Assembly (NCBI GenBank): GCA_900312665.1
Contig: ONZQ02000005.1
Location: 294,128 to 358,127, forward strand
Reading direction: 5' to 3'
DNA: 64,000 nucleotides
Origin: Cephalotrichum gorgonifer
Lineage: Eukaryota; Ascomycota; Sordariomycetes; Microascales; Microascaceae
The notes beneath the pieces are model-generated. The model was not told the origin of the DNA and searched no databases. It was given only the letters and a program-made list of their open reading frames with translations. Position numbers and translations under genes: made by a program. Below, piece by piece: positions 20,781-32,851 of the stretch (the first letter of the stretch is position 1; the number at the start of each line of letters is the position of its first letter).

Positions 20781-23700
20781 ATGGCAAGATGAATGTGTAA
20801 CGTAACGACCAAGAGAGCTTTCATGGGGAGAGGGGAAAAAGGAGGCTTATATGGGTATCTCTGCCTCCTAACGCTCGGTCAGTTAGCTCGTATCCTGAGC
20901 AGGCAGCCTCGGGCGCCCCTCCGCCCCATTCCCCTTCTGAGACCCTCCCTGCACGCCCCACCCCCCCTTCTTTGTCTCCACGGTTCCTGGGTGGTGTGGG
21001 TGGTGTGGGGACATAGATCACCCTCCGTTTGGATGGTGGGCCAAGAGAAGAGATGGTGTTATGGTGAGGAACGGGGAACGAGTCGCTGGCGCCACTCCCT
21101 CCTCCCTCCGTACACAGTGTCGTGTCACACCGGCGTTGGCCGCTCCTCAAACCCCATATTTCAATCTACTCCTATAGCACTGTTCTCATTAGCCGAGATT
21201 GGGACCCTTTGCATGTATGCCCTCCTTCCCTCCTCCCTTTTCCTTTCCACTCCCTTTTGGCTTGGCTTGGCTCACCAGCCAGGCTACGGCTGGTGCTGCG
21301 TTCTGTGCTGCAAGAGGAAGAGCGGATAAAACGGAGCCGATGAAAGGGCTGGGCTGGGGCGGCTGGGGATGCTGTGCGACATTGGTTCAAGGGTTGATGT
21401 GGATCAAAGTGTGGAGTTGGGGGGTTTGGGTGGCGGGGCATCGGAGGAGGGAGAAACGGGAGAGGACCATTCTCGGCGCTTGGATCCGCCCTGACGAGTC
21501 CATGACAGGGGTCAAAACCACAGGAGGCGGTACGTACCCCGTACCCGTTGCCGCATTGGGTGTGGTCGAACCCCAAAAGGCGGGACGATCTGGCAAACAG
21601 GCTAGATGTCCAGGAATAGGTGCTCGTATGGAAAAGAATGCTGCGAATACGATGTTTTGTTTTTTTTTTGCCTCGAGCGAACGGTCCCTTTTTTCTGGAG
21701 CGGATTTTCTTTCGGCTTCTTCGATCCTGTGAGGCCGAGACGGAAAGGAAGCTAGCAAAGTCGTGAATGTGAATAGTGACTAAGTACATTGTCAGCTCGC
21801 AGCATGTCAGGTGTTAAGGGCGAAGGATTGTGTGTCATCAATATGGGTCCACCAGGAATACGTAGTACTGCGTCCTCGCACTTTAGACACTTACCAAGTG
21901 CGGTGGGCTGCGGTCAGGGTCGTTCCCGCAGGTGCATTCCTCCCACTCCTAACGGCGGGCTGGGCTGTACGAGTACGAGTACGACATGCAGCCTGCCTGT
22001 CCCCAAGCGCGCCGTTTTTTTCTCTTCACTTTCTTCTTCTTCTTCTTTCGTTCTTTTCCCCTTCCTTTTTTTGCAAGAGGGGTAGCTAGTATTAAAAGAC
22101 GTCACAGAGGAACACCTTGGGATCGTCAGCAGAGCGATCTACACTCGCTGATCAACATTCTCCTCCCACTGTGCTGGAAGGGAAAGACTAAAAGTAAACA
22201 TCTCAACTCGGTTTACCAGGTTTTCTGGCGTTTCAGGATCATGGGATGGGCACTGTAGTTTGCCCTTTTGGCGACCTGCCGAACAGGGCGCATGGAACAG
22301 GAGGATGACGCATGGATCCTACTCCTGTATCTTATTTGTAGGTTACTGCCCGCCAGAACATGTATCGGGTACTTGTAGGCTCCTTTTGCCAAGGGTTCGC
22401 GGAGGAATTCCGGCAGTTGTAGCCCTATTTATCGCCCCATCACTCGACCAAATCAGGCATCTTCATATTACCCATTCTGGAGTCGTGATGCTACCATCGT
22501 CGCTGAGGACCATGTGCAAGTACAAGTATATAGTACCTGGCGCCCAACACAGTCCACTGCCCCCCCCCTCACCTGCTGCTACCCAGGCAACCCGTCGTTT
22601 CCCCCTTGTTGGGCTGGTAGTATTAGCTGTTCTGGCAGAGCGACTCCATTTGCCGCTCTCCGAGGAGAAATAACTAATGAGGCCCTGGCTGTGAAATCTA
22701 TGTACTAAGCTCTCCCAGCAATAATATCCGCAGGGCCTCCGATATTAAGTCCATTTATGAGTAATACTCTCCCGCAACCTCGGGATGGGAAAGTATCAAA
22801 AGTAACGTTGTGTTTGCACGTCCGTACACACGAGCTAATAGATTCTCACGTACTCTGTATACTCACTCGCTCCTTACTCCTATGTTTTGTGGCTGTGCTA
22901 CATGCCGCTGACACTTCCTTCCTCCATTTTGGGGCCGCCCAGAGCCAACAACGCACACGCCCCGGCGACGGCGACGGCGACAGGACGGCAGCCGGCTGGA
23001 TCTTTTTTTCTTTTCTTTTTCCTTCTTTCTCGTGTTCCGTGAGGGTCCTTGCCTGATCGTGTCACGGGGCGCACTTCGGCAGGCCCCGATCTGATTCTCG
23101 TATCACCCCAGCCCGTTCTGTGGCCACCGCCACTGTCCACCCGACAGTCTGTCTTTCTTCTGGCGCCAGGCCTTGGCGCCATGCTTTATTGGTCATGCCA
23201 CCCACTGCCGAGCTCGACTGCGCCCCCCAGCCTCCAAGCCCACCAACTGGTGCCCGTGCTGAACTGCTAGCTCCCGCACCAGAACCGTATCGATAGATTC
23301 CATCGCATTGCCAAGGCACCCGCAGTGTCATTTTCCCCGATGCGCTAAGTACGAAGTACAAGTAGCCCTACTCCGGTCCGCAAAGGGTAAAGTACAAACA
23401 ATAAATGACGATGTGCTAGCAATGCGAGCCAGGTAACAAACCTCCGAAAAGTATTTTTAGGGTTGCCAAGGGAAACTCAAAAAGGTGCTATTGCTGACGG
23501 GTAGCCTGCCCATGGTTGGGTCACTTTTTTGGCCATACGAGCATGAGCATGAGCACGAGCAGATTCGCTCGGCATCCAGGATGGCATTTTTTTCTTTGCC
23601 TTTCCAAAACCCGATGACTCGACAATTCGATCTTATTTCCGAGGAGGATTTAACCGGCGGCCCTTTCCTCGCTCGTGCCGCTATTGGGCCTCCCGTAAGA

Positions 23701-23934
23701 AGCGCGAGAGCCAATAAATCGCCCATATCCCTGAAGTATACCGTGAGCTATTACCAGTATTTCTGATATATGTTAGTGGTAGTATGTAGTACTAGTCATA
23801 TCAATGTATCCCCACATTCGGCCCGTGATGCAGTCAATGTCCCCTCGCTCGTTTCGGCCCACCTTCGAACCGCACCCGTCTCTCGCCAAGTGGATAATCC
23901 CGTTTGTCGGCGAGGCACTCACATACGTAGGTGG

Positions 23935-24016
23935 TCACACGGCTCGAACCCACGTTGGAGTATGGGTATGTTAATCAATTGATTAGGCCAGCCCTACTAA
24001 TGCGCCATCGGCCATA
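23935..24016 (-). pseudogene. tRNA-like relic
   Basis: Read on the minus strand, TGGCGCATTAGTAGGG resembles a tRNA A-box and CGTGGGTTCGAGCC resembles a B-box/T-arm, about 45 bp apart. The acceptor stem does not pair and the 3' half of the T-stem is damaged, so it cannot fold as a working tRNA. Between the boxes lies a 14-bp palindrome, TAATCAATTGATTA (23972-23985). The call is tentative; chance resemblance to pol III promoter boxes is possible. Confidence 0.25.
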
Positions 24017-24634
24017 AGCAGGCATCTGCAGGGCAGGCGGCGTAAGTGAAGCTCAGCTATCGCCGGGGTCAGCATCAACACCATTTCCCGATGGAAGGAT
24101 TCCCACCGCTTCCTTCCTTCTACGGTAGCCTAGCCTAAGGGCGTGTGCTCTCCATCATCATGCACCATGGTGCCTACTTTACAGGCGCTGGCGGGGGACT
24201 CGGCCGTCTATGTGCGCCTCTCACTAGCGGTATGTCAGAGGGTCATCTCGATCCGATCCGTGAGATTGCCTCGATATCATCTAGATAAATTTTGGCGAGG
24301 TAGGACAAAGGCTCGCTCGTCTTCTGCCTTTGGGGCATCACGAGGTGCTCAGGTATTCATACCGAGGGTCACATTTATGGTTCTTTTACCAGTGATCAGT
24401 GACTCATATCGTGATTAGTTTGAGAGTTACATTCGTACACCATAGTGTCCCCTAAGAGCACGCTTGTTGCGTGTGATGCCTGAAGCTGCAAATCCGTGTT
24501 AGTCCTGCTTAGTCTTCACACACGAAGGGTAGGAATAGGAAGGGTATCGTTTTCCGAAGATTTCGATTCGGAGCTCGAAAAGCCTCTCTTGACTGCAAAG
24601 ACAGGAGGATCCTGACTAGGAAGACAAGGATAAA

Positions 24635-24671
24635 ATACCGCAAGACGAAGTTCATCAGGCTCTTGCGGTAT
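24635..24671. repeat. Inverted repeat / hairpin
   Basis: Perfect 10-bp arms ATACCGCAAG (24635-24644) and CTTGCGGTAT (24662-24671) separated by 17 bases. It could form a stable hairpin in RNA or cruciform DNA, or be the remnant of a mobile-element terminus. No flanking gene explains it. Confidence 0.6.
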
Positions 24672-25091
24672 CCAGTGCCTTATAGAGTGTCTTACATGAT
24701 TAGCAAGAATCTATTATACCATACACAGGATCAGACACCGCAACCGTGACCGCCGCTTAGACCACCTAGTGAGGGAGTTAGAAGGAAGTAGATATCTGCA
24801 AAACGGCATGGTCTAGAAGAAAACTCAGTGATCCGGAACCAGCTGTCAAGAGTTATAGTACTCTATTGATCTATCAGGAGCATGACGGAGGGCATAAAGC
24901 CACATCTTAGCTTTCCTCACAGTTCTATACCGGAAAAAAAGACCAAGCGTGCACTTAGGACAAACGTGGTTATACATGACTATCTATAAAGTAGAATTGA
25001 GAAATATGAAAGGTCGCCGCACTCGCGAATCAGAAAGGAAACTCCTCGCCCAAAGAAATGAATGATGTTGCCTCGCCTAGTCCCAACACCT

Positions 25092-26581
25092 TCACTTCTT
25101 GTACATGCAGCTGAAGCCGAAGTCGCCCTTACGCTCGTTGTCCTCATAACCGTACTCCTTGCCATTTCCAAGGGTGCTAGATGAGTTACAGTTAGTCATT
25201 TTGCAGTCTTACGCAAGATGGGAGGTTTGTAAGGAGGGAGGATAGCTGCCGGGAATAAAACAAGAAGAAACTCACCACCCATGAGCTCCACCATCGTTAT
25301 CATCGCACGAGAAGCACTGTCCCGCGTAGCAGATGTTTACAAAGTCCTTGTCATTGTTCCCTGCCTGGATCTCGATGCTGTACGGTAGCACGGTCCAGAC
25401 GGAGAGCACATTCTGCTCATTGACCTCCTGGTATAGCTTGTTGTAGATGGACTTGCCCTTGCCATCGAAGATCTGGAGGCTGAACTTGAACCTGATAGTA
25501 CACACAGCCGGGTTAGCTAACAAGAAACAAAAACAAAGTGCGAGTAAATGGTAACGCAAGGGTTGGGAACGTGCCCAACCCGGGGTCGGTTTTTTTTTTT
25601 TAGGGGGGGGGGGGGGGAAGATATGTCGCAACACTCACCTATCGCCAACGACACCCTGCCAGCGCTGATGCTGAACGATGTGTGCAGTGCACCAACCCTC
25701 CGAGAAGCCGCTCTTCACCGCGGGGGAGGCATGGGGACACAGGGGGAGCTTCAAGTCGTCCAAGGCGCTCTTGGCGCCATCGCAGTTCACGCTGTTCGGG
25801 TCGTCGGGACAAGAGAGGACACAGGCCGAGAAGGTAGCCTCCGCGTTGGCGGCCGCGTTAGCCCCACCCGTCGAGATATGGGGCGCTACGACTTCGAAGT
25901 CGACGAAGCCCGGATCTTTGTACCCGGGGCACTGGTCGGAGTAGGTGGTGTGGACCTTGCCGTTGGTCTTAATCACCTTGGGCTTCACCTGGAGGCCACA
26001 GACGTAGCTGGTGCCCTCTTTCGGCTCGGGGCAGACGATGGTGGTGCTAGTAGCTACCGCGTCCTCGGTTGACCAGCTGAGTAAAAGGTCAGCAGGGGGG
26101 AAATCCTCAAATAAGGGGTTCTGGATATACAGAGAGAGAGAGTGCTGCCTCCCGAGAGGAGGAGAACGGGAGAGAAAAAAAGGGGGGGGGGATGGAAGGT
26201 CTACACGGAGAAAGAGGCACCGAAGGAAAAAGCCAGATGATTGGGATGCCTAACTTACCTCTTTTCGTAGCCGAGGGACATTTCTAGGCCCAAGATCCTG
26301 CCAAGATCGAGGACGTTGCCTAGCCCTCCAGCGACGCTCTGACTAACCCCCACGGCATGCTGGAAAGTATTGCCGTGTTGGCATTCACCCATCGCACCAG
26401 CAACGCAAGACGCGCCGCCAACTGGCTGCGCATCGAGATAGTAAGGGTCGGAAACCTGCGTGATCTGATATTCACTGTTGGGCTTCTGGCACTGGAGCGG
26501 GAAGAGGATAGCCTGAGGCGCCGCAGCGACTTGGGAGGCGAGGACCGTCAGGGCGACGAGAGATGAAGAGATTCGAGACAT
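25092..26581 (-). CDS. Secreted cysteine-rich fungal protein (4 exons)
   Basis: Four exons, 26581-26259, 26076-25639, 25491-25276 and 25176-25092, join in frame (introns 182, 147 and 99 bp; all GT-AG) into 353 residues. The signal peptide is MSRISSSLVALTVLASQVAAAPQ. The mature protein has 16 cysteines, an even number that suits disulfide pairing outside the cell, and no membrane segment or GPI tail. The C-terminal third (GWCTAHIVQHQRW ... FSLQIFDGKGKSIY ... LPYSIEIQAG ... EDNERKGDFGFSC) resembles a recurrent domain of uncharacterised secreted ascomycete proteins, as I recall it. No catalytic motif is visible. It is the only gene between 20.6 and 30.9 kb. Intron 2 contains a T12/G15 homopolymer pair (25590-25617 on the + strand). 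Function is unknown; an effector or wall role would be speculation. Confidence 0.8.
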
Positions 26582-29500
26582 GGCTATAAGAAATGAATAT
26601 AGAGAATGTAGGATATGAAAATATGGTAAGTTGGCTGGGAATGAGAAAGAAATTGAAGAAGTGATCGAGATGATGGAGGAGGGTATTGGGGTGCGAGTGC
26701 ATGCTACTTATACATGAGCTCTCCTTCCGTTGATGGTGGCATTTATTAGTAGTAGCTGTCGAGACCCCCGTAGAGAGGGAGTCCTGTTAGCATCGTGGTC
26801 TCCGAAATCAGACAGGGGCCGGCCCTGCGAACGGCAGGTTCGGTTCCTCACCACGGCATTCACACTATTATTGGCGCTGGGAGGATTCGAGGTGCATGGA
26901 CGAGGCTTTGACATCGCGAGCTAAGTTGAGAAAATCATATTATGCTCCGCTTTTCTGCCCTATGGCAGGGTCAGCCGTGGCTATGTATGGTAACAAGCTA
27001 GGCCCAATAGGGCTGTTATGTTCGAGCAAAGACAAGGGAGGCGGGCCTTTGCCCCAGCTCGATCCGCCGGAGCATCATCCCAGATCCCCACAAGAAACCT
27101 TATTAAGGGGCTGTATTAGTTTTGTAAACCGAACTTAGTCGGACGAGACTGCCAACCACGGAAGTATGATAGGCCTGCGCCTAACGGCTTGTAGTAAAAT
27201 AATTCGCTACCCATTAGGCGCGATCCTCGATTACCGCCGGAACTCCGCCGACCCCCCCCCCCCTCCCCTGCCACGTTGGTCTCTGTCTCCACCGGCGCTA
27301 GTCGTCTTCATCCAATTTTGTAGTAACGGAGCAGCCATGCTCCGGTAACGTCGAAGTGGGCGGAGTGAAGTGCGTGTAAAAGCTCAACATGTGGCCCAAT
27401 ATCCACCAAACTAACCCATGGCCGACCTGACGAGGTACCCGAGCGTCTCTCTCCCGCTGCGCGGGTCATGCTACAAGACTCCTTGGACATGACTGAGTTT
27501 TGCCCATTCGACCCTTTGACGGTCAAGACCAGTGGCCCTAGTAGACCCCCCCTTTCATGAACCGCCGAAAAGACCCATTGCCAGGGTTCGCGTATAGCCA
27601 AATACGGAAGTACAAAGGTAAGTGGAGCTTGGAATCGCGGCCCGGGTGTCCCTATGCGCCTCGTTCCCTAGGCCTGATTAAGGTTAGAGTTGTAGGCTTG
27701 CAAAATGGTTCCTCATTGGGAGATTGGGTGCGGGGCGGCGGCTGGCACCCAGGCATATGGTGCAGCTTAGAAAGGGTAATAACTTTCTCAACAACCGTTC
27801 CAGACTAGCAAGTCCTCGGGGTCTACCATGGTCCGAACGGGCTTTGCTACAATCCGACCAGGGACGTGTAATTAGACTATTTTGACCGGACCAATAACGG
27901 AGTTTGTGGGGTTCCCATCCCTGGATTGTGCCACCCACTGTAGCTGACCCTACCCCTTACCTGAGGCTTAAGACTAATACCCTGTGATTACTAGCGAACA
28001 CCTGGCTAGGATAACTGATGGTCCGGGCGAGTTCCAGCCGGAGGTAAAACCCGGCAGCATTAGATCCAGTAACTCATAATAAAGCAACTACTTGTGCTCG
28101 CGTGACTGCAAGCAAAAGGATTCGTTGGACCCACAGAATAAACTCAAGACAAAGATCTGGTTGGGGTCAGCTTTCTCGATCTAGAATATCTCCGTGTAGT
28201 GTGGCATTGCGTCCAAGAGGATTCGGCTCCGTCACTAATCCTCATACCACCAAACTCCACTCCTCATCAGAGCCAGGATATTTTAAATTATTAGCCTTAC
28301 CCCATTCAGCCTTATGATTCTAGGGCCCAACACTAGTCCTACAGCATCCTGTGAGGGTCCATTAAAGGGAGAATATGAGCCAATGAATGCATGGACTATA
28401 AACGAGGGAGGATCAAAGCCCCTTCCCCCTATGTGCGTTGTGCGTTGTCCGTTGAGCGATGGCCAAGCCATGTCGGCGCTATGAGGCGCAGGCCCGAGCC
28501 GTGGCCAGGCCATGACGATCGTCAAGAGGCAGACTAGACCTCGTGTTTCACGATTCTTCCTACCTGATTTAGATCGTCACATTGGACTTGCCGTTGGAAA
28601 TATGCCGCTCCTTACAGCTTCCGCAGGTGGCAAGGTTGGGGCCATTGCCGTCAAGAGACTACTCCTTCTTTCTTCCCAAACTGTGCTTATCGCATTGGAC
28701 TTACCCCTGTCCACTTCTCCTATTCTTCACGCTGCTGGGGGATTCAAGATGCCCTAGCTGAGGTTTACGATTGAGAATTAAGGCCAAAATAGCAGCGCCT
28801 GCTTTTCAACAGGAGCTTATATTAGGGAGCATGGCATAGATTCGCTAGTCTCGTTTCTAGCAGCAACTACATAGTCAGCGAGGAGTTGAACTCCTTCTCC
28901 ATGCATAAACTATCCACCGTCAACGACTCCATGCATTGAGGATATTTTCACTCGCCCCCCAATTTCCCTGTGACACTGGCGATGAAGGTCGTTTCTATAG
29001 GACATAAAAGGAGAGTCATTCTCGCAAGGCACTGAATTACGCTCACTGACGAAAACAGGGAGGGCAAGTATGTAAAAGGAAAGTTGTAATAGCTTACACT
29101 CGGCCATGATCACCAAATCTATGAGATGCATCGCCAATACACCGCTTTAGTTGCTTGGGACGACTTATTGGCCACTTAGAGAAATAAACAGTTGGTTGTG
29201 TATCGGCCGGGTACGGGGCATACGCTCTCCAATGGGGAGAAGTAAGCCACGTAAGGATAAGCGGAGACGGCGGGTAACCTGTCTTTGGATTATGGAACTG
29301 GCGTAGATGATATTGAAAGATATCACCACTTCAGAGGAGTACGATGGATGGCGTGGTAATCGGATCACTGCATTCACGACCGACATTAACTAATATCTAC
29401 CGTTGACATTGGCCGGGTACTGTCACCTCGGGCCACGCAGCGACGCCCCAATCCCTCGACCGTAGTAGTTTAGTGTAGATCCTGCTAGATTGGGTTTCAT

Positions 29501-30870
29501 TTCTCGATATCCCGCGCCTGGGTGTGTGGGGAAGGTTCCATCCAGTAGATCGCACATTCCCGCCCCCCGAGCCGCCCCGCCCCTTTCTCGGCTGTTCCTT
29601 TGCTCTGGGAAGTGCCTGGTTCCTGTCTATCCACGCCTGTGCCCCTCAGAAAATAGGGGCTAATGAGATAGTTTCGACCTCTCGGGGGCGCGGCTTGGGA
29701 GACCGCCAACAAAGTCCCTCCGCATTTGGAAATCCTAAACCCCTAAAACTTGTGCCGGGAAAATAAGACGGGCTGTATCCGGGTCCATCGACCCGCTTTA
29801 GGGGAGCATATTTCTCGGTTCGTGTACCTCAAGGCGCGTTTCATTGGACAACTTGCCAAATCCTTTTGTAAACAACTACCCATCCGTCCCTGGCCCGTTG
29901 ACCGGTGAGTATATCTGTCTCTGGCTATTTAGCCCCCCTATGTCCTATCACACGATTCATCCCAGGAGCGGCTAGTAATTGCATTAGGGGCTGCCCCTTT
30001 GTTGATAGTCAATGCCGGGGGTCCTAGCTTATCACCCAGTTGATCTGTGAATTGACATACTGAGATTTAGACCATGCGGAGGTGAACTGAAGAAGTGCCG
30101 TGTCTCAACTGCCGATGTCCTCGACTTCGTGTGCCGTCCGCATCTGAGGTCCACATGCTAATAATTTGGCCGCTTGTGCGACGGGTCGAGGCATGGAACG
30201 TGGAGGGAAGTGCAATCATGGAGCAGTCCAATGAGAAGGAAATAGTAAGAATTGGGTAGTCCCTGAAGTATGAGTCTCCAGTTAGGGGAGGGGGGGATGT
30301 CATTGTAGATGTGTTAGTGTACCTTGACTTGACAGTGATACCAGGGCTTGGCGCTGGTTTAAGACTGAACACGTAGATTCCATATATGCATACAAACATG
30401 CGGAAACATGTATGCATGAACATATAAGTCAAAGACCCAGTAATTCTTGAGGCTTACTTATATACATGTTTGGAACTCGTGGTAGAATAGTTACGTTGTG
30501 GAATAGTTACGGTCATTTTTTTCTCGTCACTCAGAGTGCGATGGCCCTAGATGCCCGGCCCGAGGGCAGGCCTATGGCTTTGTTAGGCATGACTCGTAGA
30601 GTGGCATATGGGGGGTCTAGAATATACACAATGGCGATACTTTGCCAGGTGAGTGCTAGGTGCCAGGTGTCAGCAGTGTGTAAACTTCAACTTGCCTTAC
30701 ATAATAGTTCGACGACCTTCAACTTCACCTCATATTTTGCTCATTCAGATTAGGCACCGATTGACTCATTAAGTGTAGGGTTTCTTTTCAACGAGTTTAT
30801 TTTGCTTTACCATTCATGTATATTTTTTCCTTGTAGAATTTCCTCAATCTTTCGTCTTCCGGTTTAATCC
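26582..30870. other. Gene desert, 4.3 kb
   Basis: No gene supported on either strand. Open frames are short and without domain signatures. It is unique-looking sequence with more AT and more stop codons than the flanks, plus scattered short C or G runs (a C run near 27256-27268). It may hold decayed repeats, but I find no terminal repeats, integrase or reverse-transcriptase motifs. The DUF1308 promoter lies at its right end. Confidence 0.45.
26705..26713 (-). promoter_or_regulatory. Possible TATA element of secreted-protein gene
   Basis: Minus strand reads TGTATAAGTAG about 125-130 bp before the start codon of the secreted-protein gene, a plausible TATA position in fungi. No other evidence. 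Confidence 0.3.
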
Positions 30871-32559
30871 ATGCACACGGAGCTCCCCACCAGGCAGGCG
30901 CCGCCAGCCGCCCCAGCGCCGGAAGCTACCCCCGCAAACGCAAACGGCTGCAGGGATGCCGCTGCCGACAAGGATGACGAGCGCCGCCACCAAGCACAGA
31001 GGCTCGCCGACGACGCTACCTCAGTAGCCGACCGGATCCTCGCCGAGGTCGAACGCCTGCTGGAGCTCGACGTGGCTGCCAACCTCGACGCACCCAAGCA
31101 GCACAGTCCTCGCCTCGCCCAGCCTCGCATCCACCTCACGAACCTCACGCGCCAGCTGCAGAGGGAGAGGAACGGCGCCGAGAAGTATCTGGCCGACTTC
31201 CTCTCCGCGCACGACGACGTGGACAGGGATCTGTCGTTCACGAGGCTGTCGTGCCTGAACATCACCTTCTACGACACGCTGTGGAACGTCGTGAAGAGGC
31301 AGCGCGGGCTCGTGTCGGCGCTGAGGGAGATCGAGGTGCCGGCCTCCTCGCCCCCCCGCGGTCCGTCGAAGAAGAAGGCGAGGCGGAACATGGCAAAGGT
31401 GGATGCCATGGTCGAGAACGGAGCGGAGTGGATCAAGATCATCACGGCGGATGAGAGGCGGCTCATTTTCCAGATGACGAACGCGGGGTGGGATTGGGAG
31501 GCCGAGGATGGGGAGCCGGGGATCGACACCGAAGAGACTGAAAGTACAGGGATTGAGGCGATAGATGCCGTGAAGGACCTTGTCGCCGCGGCAGTTCAGA
31601 CGCGCGTGGGGCCGTACCATTATCAGACGCCAAGGGTAAAAGTGATATTCCCGAGGATCACAGAGGGGGCAAGCCCCCACATCGACGCCCTGATTAAAAT
31701 AATTCGCACCCTCGGAGACGAGGAGGGAGCCTCGCTCTCGGTCGAGTGCGGTGCTCCGGAGCCACTCCCGCCCACCACGCTAGACGAGACGTTGCGGAGG
31801 CTACTCCCGCGCGAAGATTTCTTCTTCTCGCCGGTGCTAAACCTTGACTGCACGATCCTATTCAACCTGGGCTCCGACACGGCGCATTTCAACCCGGACA
31901 GCTTCGAGTCCAGGACGGAGGCTAGGATCAAGGAGGATCTCGAAGACGAGCGGAGGAACGGCCCGCGCCTGCCGTGTAGTATCTACCCCGTGTTCGGCGG
32001 CCGCTCCCTCGTGTGCACCGACGAGGTGGCGGTGAACTTCCGGAACACCGCCTTTGACATCGGGACCGAGACGGAGATCGCGCGCGCGAAGATCCTCCTG
32101 CCACCCGCCGACGCCCCGATCCCCACGCCGGAGCCGACGGAGGAGGAGAGGCGGGATATCCTGAGGGCGTTCCAGGAGCTCTCGGTCCACGAGGTCCCCT
32201 TGGACCTCCAGCTCCCGATCCGGGTCGTGAAGACTCCGAGCCACAAGGAGGTGGAGGAAAAGGTTGCCAAGGGCGTCCTGCCCGCCGTGCTGCTCCGTCT
32301 CGACGAGAGGATAAAGTCGATGAACGCGTCGGCCATGGTGCAGGGGTGGATGCACGAGCAGACGACGCTGACCTCGAATAGGCAGGGGATGAATCTCATG
32401 AACCAGATAGTATCCGAGGCGGGAGAGGGGGCGGCGAGGGCGGGAAATACGTTTCACGTCTGGATGGCGCCGTTTGGGAGGAGGCTTGCGGCGAGGCCGA
32501 AGGGGGGAAACCGGAGTGCAGGAGAGTCTCCAGAGCCACGTGATAGCGGGGAGGAGTGA
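30871..32559 (+). CDS. DUF1308 (C7orf25/UPF0415-like) protein
   Basis: Intronless, 562 residues. The N-terminal third is helical and charged (HHQAQRLADDATSVADRILAEVERLLEL), followed by SCLNITFYDTLWNVVKRQRG. A Lys/Arg patch (PSKKKARRN) precedes the characteristic block VENGAEWIKIITADERRLIFQM, then the C-terminal domain with LDCTILFNLGSD and VVKTPSHKEVEEKV. This arrangement matches DUF1308/UPF0415 proteins, conserved from fungi to animals but without a firmly known activity; a PIN-like nuclease fold has been suggested for the family. The last ~35 residues are Gly/Ser/Arg-rich and probably disordered. The gene converges on the 2EXR gene with a 292-bp gap. Confidence 0.85.
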   Translation: MHTELPTRQAPPAAPAPEATPANANGCRDAAADKDDERRHQAQRLADDATSVADRILAEVERLLELDVAANLDAPKQHSPRLAQPRIHLTNLTRQLQRERNGAEKYLADFLSAHDDVDRDLSFTRLSCLNITFYDTLWNVVKRQRGLVSALREIEVPASSPPRGPSKKKARRNMAKVDAMVENGAEWIKIITADERRLIFQMTNAGWDWEAEDGEPGIDTEETESTGIEAIDAVKDLVAAAVQTRVGPYHYQTPRVKVIFPRITEGASPHIDALIKIIRTLGDEEGASLSVECGAPEPLPPTTLDETLRRLLPREDFFFSPVLNLDCTILFNLGSDTAHFNPDSFESRTEARIKEDLEDERRNGPRLPCSIYPVFGGRSLVCTDEVAVNFRNTAFDIGTETEIARAKILLPPADAPIPTPEPTEEERRDILRAFQELSVHEVPLDLQLPIRVVKTPSHKEVEEKVAKGVLPAVLLRLDERIKSMNASAMVQGWMHEQTTLTSNRQGMNLMNQIVSEAGEGAARAGNTFHVWMAPFGRRLAARPKGGNRSAGESPEPRDSGEE

Positions 32560-32851
32560 GGACGATGATAGATCTCTGTCGGAAAGCCGCCGTGTATATT
32601 TTAGAGTTGGCTTTTGTTTGCTCGTGCATTAGCGTGGAGGCCGGATAACAGTGGCTGGCATAGGGAACAACGAGGGTCTCATAAATAACGGTAGATTGGA
32701 GGGACATCTGTATACCCTGCGAGACATTTTTTTGTTTCTCGCAATAACCTAGGGAAGCCAAGGGCAAATGGAACGCACTGCAGTAAGACTAAGCTATGTT
32801 ATTACTCATAATAATGAAAACATCTGTCCGCCCACCCCAGACATATAATCA

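Larger units (their letters stand above)
20635..25091. other. Gene-poor region, 4.5 kb
   Basis: No supportable gene. The longer open frames (20793-21329 +, 21172-21789 -) overlap each other antisense, are compositionally biased and show no domain. Contains the GH16 promoter, CT-rich tracts at 22020-22075, a tRNA-like relic (about 23935-24016) and a perfect 10-bp inverted repeat (24635-24671), both listed separately. Possibly decayed intergenic or old repeat sequence, but no transposon domain can be read. Confidence 0.45.

Noticed and set aside
20793..21789. Overlapping open frames of 178 and 205 codons on opposite strands
   Set aside because: They overlap each other antisense and show no signal peptide, domain or coding-like bias. 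They are in a CT/GT-biased gene-poor region.
26781..26856. tRNA-like segment with GGTTCGGTTCC and possible CGTGGT/ACCACG pairing
   Set aside because: The spacing is too short for a standard tRNA, the A-box lacks its conserved A14 and there is no D-arm. Chance similarity is more likely.
26582..30870. Intact transposable element in the gene desert
   Set aside because: No terminal repeats, transposase, integrase or reverse-transcriptase motif could be read in any frame.
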